Source: DASTPP01 sp035762175
GTDB taxonomy: Bacteria; Myxococcota_A; Polyangia; Polyangiales; Polyangiaceae
Assembly: GCA_035762175.1 (NCBI GenBank)
Contig: DASTPP010000428.1
Coordinates: forward strand, 1 to 32,596
DNA: 32,596 nucleotides
Direction of reading: 5' to 3'
Below the pieces are notes generated by a model that was not told the origin of the DNA, ran no database searches, and was given only the letters and a program-made list of their open reading frames with translations. Made by a program: the position numbers and the translations under genes. Shown in pieces: positions 15,451-22,001 of this stretch (position 1 is the stretch's first letter; the number at the start of each line of letters is the position of its first letter).

Positions 15451-16137
15451 TCAGCCCGGCGGCTTCGAAAAGGGCGGCCGTCCGCCCGGCGGGCCGGGCG
15501 TGCGAGGCGGGGGGGGCGAGGCGGCGGGCGGCGCGGCTTCGGGCCAGGTGCGCTCGGCGTGCAGGCCCGATCCGCGCGCCGGATCGCTCGCGTCGAGGGT
15601 GACGCGCACGGGCGCGCGCGCGCCGGCCTCGAGCGTGATCGTGTGCGTCTGCGCGCCTCCGCTCGTGAGCGAGACCGCGAGCGACTTGCGCCCGACGCCG
15701 CCGTCGGCGAGCGGGTAGCTGAGGGCGAGGGTCGCGGGGGCCTGCACCGGCTCGCGCACGTCGATGGTGACGACGATGGGGCCGGGCTGGGCGCCGCTGC
15801 CGCCCCGCAGGGTCATGACGACGGGCGCGCGGTAGCGCCCGGGGTCGCGGGCGGCCGAGCCCGAGGGCTTGGGGTCGTCGGCCGAGCTCGAGGGCTTCGG
15901 GGCGTCGGCCGAGCTCGAGGGCTTCGGGGCGTCGGCCGAGCCCGAGGGCTTCGGGGCGTCGGCCGTGGGCGCGTCGGGCGGGGCGGCGGCTGGGCTCGAG
16001 GCGGCGGGGGCGCCGAAGGGGGCGAGGGGGCCCGAGGCGCTCGCGGTCGGCTGCGCCGAGCCCTCGGGGTTGCGGCTGCAGGCGCTGCCGGTCGCGAGGG
16101 CGAAGCAGAGCGCGAGGTGGGTCGGGCGGGGGCGCAC
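15451..16137 (-). CDS. Small lipoprotein with 9-residue repeats, paralogue of the next gene upstream
   Basis: 228 residues from GTG 16137. The signal segment (THLALCFALATGSAC) gives Cys21 as the likely lipidated residue. A linker has four 9-residue units of the ADAPKPSSS type, encoded by a 27-bp repeat. The folded part begins RYRAPVVMTLRGG and carries IVVTIDVREPVQAPATLALSYPLADGG and SLTSGGAQTHTITLEAGARAPVRVTLD, a beta-rich pattern. It ends TPGPPGGRPPFSKPPG. The neighbour at 16397-16930 shares the RAPV...IDVxEP core and the PGGRPP ending. The frame is open to 16245, but the GTG is preceded at 6 nt by a TGC-TTTGTT box with TTGACC 18 nt further up, which supports 16137. Confidence 0.7.
   Translation of the reverse strand: MRPRPTHLALCFALATGSACSRNPEGSAQPTASASGPLAPFGAPAASSPAAAPPDAPTADAPKPSGSADAPKPSSSADAPKPSSSADDPKPSGSAARDPGRYRAPVVMTLRGGSGAQPGPIVVTIDVREPVQAPATLALSYPLADGGVGRKSLAVSLTSGGAQTHTITLEAGARAPVRVTLDASDPARGSGLHAERTWPEAAPPAASPPPPRTPGPPGGRPPFSKPPG
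15853..15960 (-). repeat. 27-bp in-frame coding repeat, four units
   Basis: Units 15853-15879, 15880-15906, 15907-15933 and 15934-15960, each starting GGCCGAGC(C/T)CGAGGGCTT on the plus strand, encode ADAPKPSSS-like linker units in the lipoprotein. Units 2 and 3 are identical. Confidence 0.85.
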
Positions 16138-16143
16138 GTTCTG

Positions 16144-16173
16144 AACAAAGCAGAAAGGGCGCGCCCGGGTCAA
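16144..16173 (-). promoter_or_regulatory. Predicted leaderless promoter of the 9-residue-repeat lipoprotein
   Basis: On the minus strand TTGACC (16168-16173), 18 nt, TTTGTT (16144-16149), with TGC directly before the -10-like box. The box ends 6 nt before GTG 16137. Confidence 0.45.
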
Positions 16174-16218
16174 AGGTTCGAGCGCGCCCTGGGGGCGATG
16201 TCGCGGTCGGCACGCTCG

Positions 16219-16395
16219 GTGCCGCGCCTTCGGGGCCGCGTTCAACGCCGCGCCTTCGGGTCGGTGGCCGCGTCGGCGCCGCGCCTTCGGGGCCGCGGCC
16301 GCGCTCGGCGCCGCACCCTCGGGCTGGCGGCCGCGTTCGGCGCCGCACCCTCGGGCTGGCGGCCGCGTTCGGCGCCGGGGCTTCGGGGCGGGCGG
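16219..16395. repeat. 31-32-bp degenerate tandem repeat after the lipoprotein stop
   Basis: Five to six diverged units of a GCGCCGC(A/G)CC(C/T)TCGGG-type sequence. The pair 16308-16339 and 16340-16371 is an exact 32-bp duplication. The array directly abuts the 3' end of the gene that stops at 16397. Frames running through it show no independent evidence of coding. Confidence 0.8.
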
Positions 16396-16396
16396 C

Positions 16397-16930
16397 TCAG
16401 CGCGGGGGCGTGAAGCCCGGGGGGCGGCCGCCGGGCACGTGCCGGGTGCGCGGGGGCACGGTGATCTCGGGCTCGGGCGGGTACTGCTTCTTGGCGTAAA
16501 AGCCCATGCTGTTGTCGGGCGTGCGCCCCTGCACGACGACGCGGAAGGGCGCCTCGGGCCGGAGCGCGTTGGCGCCGGCGACGCGGTAGACGCGCGTCAG
16601 GCGCCCGGCGCGGTCGAGGCGCAGGGTCTCGCTGGGCGCGCCGGCGGCGAGGCGCGCGCCGCCGGGCGGGGTGGCGTCGATGCTGACGGGGTAGCCGAGG
16701 GGCTCGGCGACGTCGATGTGCACGAGCAGGTCGGCCTCGCCCGTCGCGGCGTACTCGGCGCCGCGCTCGAGGCTGAGGCGCACGGGGGCGCGCATCGAGG
16801 TCTGCTCGGGGTTCTCGAAGCCCGCGCCCGGGGCGTTGTTGGGGGCGGGGGCCTCGGCGGTCGAGCAGGCGAGGGGGGCGAGCGAGGCGGCGAGCACGCA
16901 GCCCGCCCGCAGGAACGAAGCAAAACGCAT
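16397..16930 (-). CDS. Small lipoprotein next to the metallopeptidase
   Basis: 177 residues from ATG 16930, with AAAGGA at 16939-16944 as ribosome-binding site. The signal MRFASFLRAGCVLAASLAPLAC gives lipobox PLAC with Cys22. The mature part has MRAPVRLSLERGAEY, DLLVHIDVAEPLGYPVSIDATPPGG, RLDRAGRLTRVYRVAG, and ends HVPGGRPPGFTPPR. The RAPV...IDVAEP core and PGGRPP ending match the lipoprotein at 15451-16137, so the two are diverged paralogues. The gene begins 20 bp after the stop of the metallopeptidase and is likely in the same transcript. No known family is recognised; a beta-sandwich is plausible. Confidence 0.75.
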   Translation of the reverse strand: MRFASFLRAGCVLAASLAPLACSTAEAPAPNNAPGAGFENPEQTSMRAPVRLSLERGAEYAATGEADLLVHIDVAEPLGYPVSIDATPPGGARLAAGAPSETLRLDRAGRLTRVYRVAGANALRPEAPFRVVVQGRTPDNSMGFYAKKQYPPEPEITVPPRTRHVPGGRPPGFTPPR

Positions 16931-16950
16931 GGGGGTAGTCCTTTCGCTCG

Positions 16951-18774
16951 TCAGGGGCAGGTGGGGTCGCTATCCCAGGGGAAGCCGACGTCGGCGGAGA
17001 CGTCGCCGACGTTCCCGTCGGAGGCGCCGCCGCCGCAGGTGACGGCGTCGTAGAAGTCGACGAGGTCGACCTTGAAGTAGCCGCGGTTGTACTGGTCGCG
17101 CAGGATGCGGTCGCTCTGCACGGCGCGGAACATGGCGTCGTCGCCCGCGCCGGCGTAGGTGCCCGCGTCGGTGCCGCCGGGCGCGGCGCTGAAGCGGGCC
17201 TGCTCGGGGTGCCAGAGGTGCCAGACCATGCTCGAGACGACGTTCTCGTTGATGAACTGGTCAATTCCGCCCGCGGGGTCGGGCTTCTGCAGGGCGCCGC
17301 CGGTGTACGCGGCCGTCGCGATGTTGACCCAGAAGGTGGTGCCGTCCTGGGTGTCGAAGTAGACCGGGTCGTACTCGCCGCCGAAGGTGTCCGACGAGTT
17401 CCACTGGCCGAAGGCGGTGGCCCAGCCCTCGCTCCAGGCGAGGCCGGGCTTGGAGGCCTGGCCGACGAAGTGCTGGCCGCCCTCGCCGGGCGAGCGCGAG
17501 TAGTTGGCCATGGTCCAGTGGCCGGTCTCGTGCGAGAGCACGCTGTACGACCAGTGCGTCGGGCTGCCGTTCGAGCCCGAGATCTGCATCAGCGTGTCGT
17601 AGTGGTCTTCGGTCGTGGTGTCCTTCGGCTTGACGAGGGCGCCGCCGCCCTGCTTGCCCAGAAAGCACGCGCCGCAGACGCTGTCGACGCCGGGCGACCA
17701 GAACACCGCGACGGTCTGCTGGGGCTTGCCCTTGGTCGACTCGAGGCCGTTCGAACCGGTGAGGCCGGCCGGGTCGTCGAGGCGCAGCATGCCGTAACGG
17801 ATCCACTGAAAGACGCGCAGCGCGCCCGCGCCGTCCCGCTCGGGGATGACGAACTCGCTCATCGTCGCGTTGTCGCCGTCGACGGTGATGGTGCCCTGGC
17901 CGTTGGTGCCTTGGTAGTCTTTGTTGCTCCAGAACCAGTAGTCGGTCGAGGTCTGGGTGGTGATGCCGGGGTCGTCGTTGCGCACGACGGCGACGAGCGG
18001 CTGCTGGGTCGTCGCGTCGAAGTCCATCGCGAAGACGTAAACCGTGGTGTCTTCGTTGGCCGGCTCGGTCAGCTCGGCGTCGAACTTGCCGTCGGCGTCG
18101 GTGACGTCGGAGCCGATGTACTTGTCGCCGTTGTAGATGGCGACGAAGTCGAGCCAGGCGGCGTCGACGGTGATGCCCGTTGGGCCGGTCTCGGACATGC
18201 CGCGGCGCTCGAACTTGACCGCGCCGCTCAGCCGGGGCGCGTTGCCGCCGGCGCTCGAGAAGGCGACGCACTGGGCGGGCTGCTGGGGCGGGGTGCGGCA
18301 GCTCTGCCCGTCGGCCGCGCAGTCGGTCTCTTCGAAGGCCTTGCCGTCGGCGCTGCAGGCGCGCAGCGTGTCGCCCTCGCAGAGGGTGTCGCCGGGGCGG
18401 CAGACGACGCCGGCGGCCTGGTCGAGCTCGCACGCGGCGGTGCCGTCGGCGAGCTCGCGGCAGCTCTCGACGCCCGCGAGGCAGTCGACGCGCACCGTGG
18501 TCGGCGGGCCCTGCCGGCCCTGGTCGTTGGGCGGGGGGGTGCGGCAGTACTCGATGGCGGTGCCGTTGTCGATGCAACGGCCCGAGGCGGGCACGTCGCC
18601 GCAGTCGAGCGCGGCGCCGCCGCCGCTGCCGGCGTTGCCCGAGCTGCCCCCGTTGCCCGACCGGCCGCCAGAGCCGCCGTCGTCGTCGTCGTTGTTGGCC
18701 TCTTCGACCTTACAAGCGCCGAAGGCCAAAAGGAGCATGGCCCCCACAAGCCCCCCGCGAAGCCCTTTTCTCAT
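16951..18774 (-). CDS. Secreted HExxH metallopeptidase-like lipoprotein
   Basis: 607 residues from ATG 18774, with AAGGAG (18782-18787) 7 nt upstream. The lipobox AFGAC gives Cys21. Then come an Asp run, a Gly/Ser-rich spacer (about 33-53) and a Cys-rich region (about 57-170; CGDVPASGRC, CRPGDTLCEGDTLRAC). A domain with DADGKFDAELTEP could be a carboxypeptidase-regulatory-like beta-sandwich. The catalytic part has SHETGHW (H415, E416, H419) and, 30 residues on, SEGWAT (E449), the usual gluzincin arrangement of zinc ligands. Nearby WHLWHP and the Trp/Tyr-rich segments fit a secreted peptidase of a type common in myxobacteria. The substrate is unknown. The protein probably sits on the cell surface or outer membrane. 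Two small lipoprotein genes follow. Confidence 0.8.
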   Translation of the reverse strand: MRKGLRGGLVGAMLLLAFGACKVEEANNDDDDGGSGGRSGNGGSSGNAGSGGGAALDCGDVPASGRCIDNGTAIEYCRTPPPNDQGRQGPPTTVRVDCLAGVESCRELADGTAACELDQAAGVVCRPGDTLCEGDTLRACSADGKAFEETDCAADGQSCRTPPQQPAQCVAFSSAGGNAPRLSGAVKFERRGMSETGPTGITVDAAWLDFVAIYNGDKYIGSDVTDADGKFDAELTEPANEDTTVYVFAMDFDATTQQPLVAVVRNDDPGITTQTSTDYWFWSNKDYQGTNGQGTITVDGDNATMSEFVIPERDGAGALRVFQWIRYGMLRLDDPAGLTGSNGLESTKGKPQQTVAVFWSPGVDSVCGACFLGKQGGGALVKPKDTTTEDHYDTLMQISGSNGSPTHWSYSVLSHETGHWTMANYSRSPGEGGQHFVGQASKPGLAWSEGWATAFGQWNSSDTFGGEYDPVYFDTQDGTTFWVNIATAAYTGGALQKPDPAGGIDQFINENVVSSMVWHLWHPEQARFSAAPGGTDAGTYAGAGDDAMFRAVQSDRILRDQYNRGYFKVDLVDFYDAVTCGGGASDGNVGDVSADVGFPWDSDPTCP

Positions 18775-19075
18775 CCGGTCTCTCCTTACTCGCGCTCTGG
18801 CCGGAACCCACCCCGCCGCACGCCTGTGTACGCCAGGCGGCGATTGAATCTCCCAGAGCGTGCCACCTTAATACGATCTGATACCTCGGCGTTTGAAGAA
18901 GCGGGGGGGCGGGACGCCCTGTTTTCGCGTAAGGTTGCCCCATGCTCGCGACGGGGCCTCGAAAGCGCAGGGCCGGCGCCCGGGGCGCGCGGCCCGGGGC
19001 CGGGTTCGGGCGGGGCCGTGGGGCGCGGGGGCGCCGGGCGGGGGTCGAAGGCGCCCACACAGGAGGCCGAAAGCC
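18775..19075. other. Divergent intergenic region between metallopeptidase and Gly/Pro-rich protein
   Basis: 300 bases that must hold promoters in both directions. It is less GC-rich around 18840-18895. CGCTCTGG (18793-18800) and CCAGAGCG (18853-18860) form an 8-bp inverted repeat 52 nt apart. No convincing promoter pair is seen. The 5' half of the long plus-strand frame over this region does not look coding. Confidence 0.35.
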
Positions 19076-19906
19076 ATGAATCATTCGCCGGGCGGGTCTG
19101 GTCAGGGCGGGGCAAGTGGCACAATTGTCGACAAGTCGTCGTCGGCCGAGCCCAGCCGCGCTCAGAACGCGACGGTGCTGGCTCAGCCGTATTTCGTGCC
19201 GACCGAGGGTGCGCCGGGCACGCCGAAGACGCAGATTGCGTCGTTCGACATGGGCGGTGGTCCGCCCGTCGCTCCGCCCGGGGGCGGGCCCAGGCATGGC
19301 GCGGGGCCGGCGGCAGCGCCTGGGTACGGGCCCGGGCATGGCGCGGGGCCGGGGGCGGCGCCCGGGTACGGGCCGGGCTATGCCCCGGGCCCGGGGGGGC
19401 CGCCGATGGGCCCCGGGTACGCGATGGCGCCGGCGCCTCCTCCGGCGCCGGCGGGGCGGGGTCGGGGCGGCGCGAGCGGCGGGCTGATCGCGCTCGTGGC
19501 CGGGGGCGGGCTCTTGCTGCTCGGCGGCGCGGCGGCGCTCGTGGCCGCCGTGGCGGGCCGATCGTCGTCCGACGACGCGGTGCCCATTCAGCCGATTTCG
19601 CCGGCCCCGCCGCCGGCGACGGTGACGGCGATCGACACGTCGACGGCGGTGCCGGCCGTGCCGACGGCGCCGCCGACGGTGCCCACGGTGCCGACGATCG
19701 GGGCGGTGCCGGCGCAGCCCCCGCCCAAGGCGACGGGCACGGCGCCGCCGAAGGCCCCGCCGAAGGCGACGACGACGGCCCCCCCGAGAAATACGGGGGC
19801 GGGCGGCAGCGGCGCGAAGCCTCCGCCCATCGGCACCCAGCCCCCGCCGCCGCCGCCGGGCGACCGGCCCCCGCCGCCGCGCATTCGCCTGCCGGGCAAG
19901 CGCTGA
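19076..19906 (+). CDS. Gly/Pro-rich single-pass membrane protein
   Basis: 276 residues from ATG 19076, chosen because AGGAGG (19061-19066) precedes it at 9 nt; the open frame from 18893 adds only an Arg/Gly-rich lead. Residues 30-60 (QNATVLAQPYFVPTEG and GTPKTQIASFDMG) are less biased and may be a conserved or modified segment. Residues 61-130 are Gly/Pro/Ala-rich with APGYGPGHGAGPG-type repeats. A transmembrane helix spans about 136-161 (GLIALVAGGGLLLLGGAAALVAAVAG). The C-terminal 110 residues are Pro/Thr/Ala-rich and end RIRLPGKR. There is no signal peptide, so the N-terminal part should be cytoplasmic. No known domain; function unknown. Confidence 0.65.
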   Translation: MNHSPGGSGQGGASGTIVDKSSSAEPSRAQNATVLAQPYFVPTEGAPGTPKTQIASFDMGGGPPVAPPGGGPRHGAGPAAAPGYGPGHGAGPGAAPGYGPGYAPGPGGPPMGPGYAMAPAPPPAPAGRGRGGASGGLIALVAGGGLLLLGGAAALVAAVAGRSSSDDAVPIQPISPAPPPATVTAIDTSTAVPAVPTAPPTVPTVPTIGAVPAQPPPKATGTAPPKAPPKATTTAPPRNTGAGGSGAKPPPIGTQPPPPPPGDRPPPPRIRLPGKR

Positions 19907-19970
19907 GCGGGTGGGCGAGGGCGCCTTTCGCGGGCCCCGGTCGCCGGGGGTGCGGAGCGGCGAGCGGGGC

Positions 19971-20095
19971 CGTGGGGGGCGCGGGGCGGCGAGCGGATCA
20001 GCCGTGGGGACGCGGGGCGGCGAGTGGATCAGCCGTGGGGGCGCCGGGCGGCGAGTGGATGAGCCGTGGGGGTGCGGGGCGGCGAGGGGGCCAGC
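19971..20095. repeat. 31-32-bp tandem repeat downstream of the Gly/Pro-rich protein
   Basis: Units 19971-20002, 20003-20033, 20034-20064 and 20065-20095, each CGTGGGG...GGGCGGCGAG(C/T/G)GG...AGC, with a degenerate start from about 19949. It fills most of the gap before the hydrolase promoter. Confidence 0.85.
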
Positions 20096-20105
20096 CGCCG
20101 GCCGG

Positions 20106-20135
20106 TTGGGACGGGCGCAGCTACGGTGCTAGAAG
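20106..20135 (+). promoter_or_regulatory. Predicted leaderless promoter of the alpha/beta hydrolase
   Basis: TTGGGA (20106-20111), 18 nt, TAGAAG (20130-20135), with TGC directly before the hexamer. The hexamer ends 6 nt before ATG 20142. There is no ribosome-binding sequence. Confidence 0.45.
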
Positions 20136-20141
20136 CGCTCC

Positions 20142-21056
20142 ATGAACCCCGGGATTGACGAGCGGCTGCTCGGGTGGGCCGAGCGCGAGGGGTACGAGAA
20201 CGTCTGGGTGCGGTCGGGCGACGGCACGCGGCTGCGGGCGGTGGTCGGCGGGCCCGAGGGGGCGCCGCGGGTGATCTTGCTGCACGGGGCGCCGCAGCAC
20301 GCGTACTGCTGGCGCCGGGTGCTCGAGCTGGTGCGCGGGCGGGTGCGCTTCGTCGCGCCCGACCTGCGCGGCTACGGGGCGAGCGAGCTGTCGGCCGACG
20401 GGCGCTACGACGTCGGGCGGCTCGCTGATGACGTCGACGCGGTGGCGGCGGCGACGGGCGGGGGGCCCTTTGTCTTGGTCGGGCACGACTGGGGGGGCGT
20501 CATCGCCTGGCACTACGCGCAGACGCGCCCGGCGCGCCTGCGCCACCTCGTCGTCGTCAACGGGCCGCACCCGGCGGCCTTCGCCCGCGAGTTGCGCAGG
20601 CCGCGGCAGCTCTTCCGGAGCTGGTACATGTTCCTCTTTCAGGTGCCGGGGGTCGAGCGGCTGCTCGCCCGCGACGGGGTGGCGCTCGGGGCGAAGCTGA
20701 TCCGCGCGTCGGCGCCGCCGGGCGTCTTCGGCGACGAGCTCGGCGAGTACGTCGGCGCGCTCGACCGGCCGGGGCGGGTCGAGGCGGCGCTCGCGTACTA
20801 CCGGCAGGCCTTCCCCCGCTCGGTCGACGACGTGTTCGACGGGGCGCAGGCGCCGCCGGTGGTCGTGCCGACGACGCTGGTCTGGGGCGAAGCCGACCGG
20901 GCCCTCGCCCCCTCGCACCCGGACGCGCTCGCGCCCTTCGTCAAGCAGCTGCGGGTCGAGCGGCTACCGGGCATATCGCATTGGGTGCCCGAAGAGCGTC
21001 CGGACGCCGTCGCCGGGGCGCTCTTCGCGGCTCTCGAAACGCCGGCCGCGAGCTGA
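20142..21056 (+). CDS. Alpha/beta hydrolase, soluble epoxide hydrolase-like
   Basis: 304 residues from ATG 20142. It has the oxyanion motif HGAP (48-51), the DLRGYGAS segment (74-81) and the nucleophile elbow GHDWGG with Asp116. The acid lies in WGEAD (Asp252) and the base in GISHW (His280). Asp as nucleophile followed by Trp is typical of epoxide hydrolases and haloalkane dehalogenases. The cap contains SWYMFLFQ, where Tyr162 fits the epoxide-activating tyrosine of epoxide hydrolases, so that activity is favoured. No signal peptide, so cytosolic. The substrate is unknown; the neighbours give no pathway hint. Confidence 0.85.
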   Translation: MNPGIDERLLGWAEREGYENVWVRSGDGTRLRAVVGGPEGAPRVILLHGAPQHAYCWRRVLELVRGRVRFVAPDLRGYGASELSADGRYDVGRLADDVDAVAAATGGGPFVLVGHDWGGVIAWHYAQTRPARLRHLVVVNGPHPAAFARELRRPRQLFRSWYMFLFQVPGVERLLARDGVALGAKLIRASAPPGVFGDELGEYVGALDRPGRVEAALAYYRQAFPRSVDDVFDGAQAPPVVVPTTLVWGEADRALAPSHPDALAPFVKQLRVERLPGISHWVPEERPDAVAGALFAALETPAAS

Positions 21057-21104
21057 GCCTCTTCTCTTGCCCAGAAAGCCCTTCGTGAGGCATGGTGGCG
21101 CGCC

Positions 21105-22001
21105 ATGCGTCGCCTAGCGCTCGGTCTGCTCGTATTGGGTCTTTGTTCCTGCGGTGGTGGCCACCGCGCGCGCATTCCTGCCGGCTCGTCCGATGACAGC
21201 GCGGCCGCCCCGGCCTCGTCCGAGGCGCCGGCGGCGTCGGGCAGCGCGGCGGCCGAGGCGCCTCCGCCCGAGGCCCCGCCGGCCTCGGCCGAGACGCCGG
21301 CCCCGGCCGCGTCCGAGGGCACGGGCCTCGGCGCGATCATGCGCTCCTCGGGCGGGGGCAACTACGGAATCGCGGCGACCGAGGCGACGGGCCTGAGCCG
21401 CGAGGACGCGGGCAAGGCCGTGGGCGACGTCGGGGGGGCGACCGACAAGTGCTACGAGAAGCACTTTAAAAAGAAGAAGGCCGCGGGCGGCAAGACCACG
21501 CTCGAGGTCAAGGTCGACGCGAAGGGCAAGACCAAGGGCGTCAAGGTCGTGTCCGATGAGGTGAAAGACAAGGCGCTCACCAAGTGCCTGCAGGGCGCCT
21601 TCAAGAAGGCCGCGTGGCCGAAGCCGACCGAGAAGGCCGGCGGCAAGGTGACGGTCGAGTTCAACGCCACGGCCGCCGGCGAGGCGGCGAAGGCCGGCGA
21701 CGCGAAGGGCGGCGACGCGAAGGGCGGCGAGCCGGCGAAGAAGTTAGGGCGGCGGGCTCCGGGGCGGGGGCGCCTGGGCCGGTCGACGAGGGGGGTCGAC
21801 CCCGGGCGCGAGGTTGCTACGCTGCAGGCCCCCCCTTACTCGCCATGTCGTACCGACGCCCGACCCATTCGCGCCGCGTTTCGTCCCTCACGGTCGCGTC
21901 GGCGCTCTTCGCCTCGGCCTTGCTCGCCGCGTGCGAGGGCTGCCGCACCCCCGGCCCCGCCGGCGATGCGGCGTCGGCGCCGGCCGAGCCGCCGACCTTG
22001 A
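21105..22001 (+). CDS. Lipoprotein with AgmX/PglI-like C-terminal domain (3' end doubtful)
   Basis: ATG 21105. The signal MRRLALGLLVLGLCSC gives Cys16 as the likely lipidated residue. An Ala/Pro/Glu/Ser-rich linker (about 25-75) follows. The domain at about 88-190 (ATDKCYEKHFKKKK, LEVKVDAKGKTKGVKVVSD, LTKCLQGAFKKAAWPKP, KVTVEFNAT) has the two-Cys, G-x-V and W-x-x-P pattern of the AgmX/PglI C-terminal domain seen in many myxobacterial proteins. The frame has no stop until 22001, 157 bp inside the next gene, and everything after AKKLGRRAPG is Arg/Pro-rich and not protein-like. A TAG one base out of frame at 21745-21747 (AAGAAGTTAGGG) would end it cleanly at 213 residues, so a one-base indel or a genuine overlap should be considered. 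Function: possibly envelope or motility-associated, unproven. Confidence 0.7.
   Translation: MRRLALGLLVLGLCSCGGGHRARIPAGSSDDSAAAPASSEAPAASGSAAAEAPPPEAPPASAETPAPAASEGTGLGAIMRSSGGGNYGIAATEATGLSREDAGKAVGDVGGATDKCYEKHFKKKKAAGGKTTLEVKVDAKGKTKGVKVVSDEVKDKALTKCLQGAFKKAAWPKPTEKAGGKVTVEFNATAAGEAAKAGDAKGGDAKGGEPAKKLGRRAPGRGRLGRSTRGVDPGREVATLQAPPYSPCRTDARPIRAAFRPSRSRRRSSPRPCSPRARAAAPPAPPAMRRRRRPSRRP
21796..21823 (+). promoter_or_regulatory. Predicted promoter of the cytochrome gene
   Basis: TCGACC (21796-21801), 16 nt, TACGCT (21818-21823), with TGC before the hexamer. The leader to ATG 21845 would be about 15 nt. It lies inside the doubtful 3' extension of the preceding frame. Confidence 0.4.

Noticed and set aside
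16242..17264. Minus-strand frame of 340 codons
   Set aside because: It overlaps the metallopeptidase and lipoprotein in a different frame and has only Arg/Pro/Ala-rich sequence.
17209..20145. Plus-strand frame of 978 codons
   Set aside because: It is antisense to the metallopeptidase, and beyond that follows the minisatellite; no recognizable protein features.
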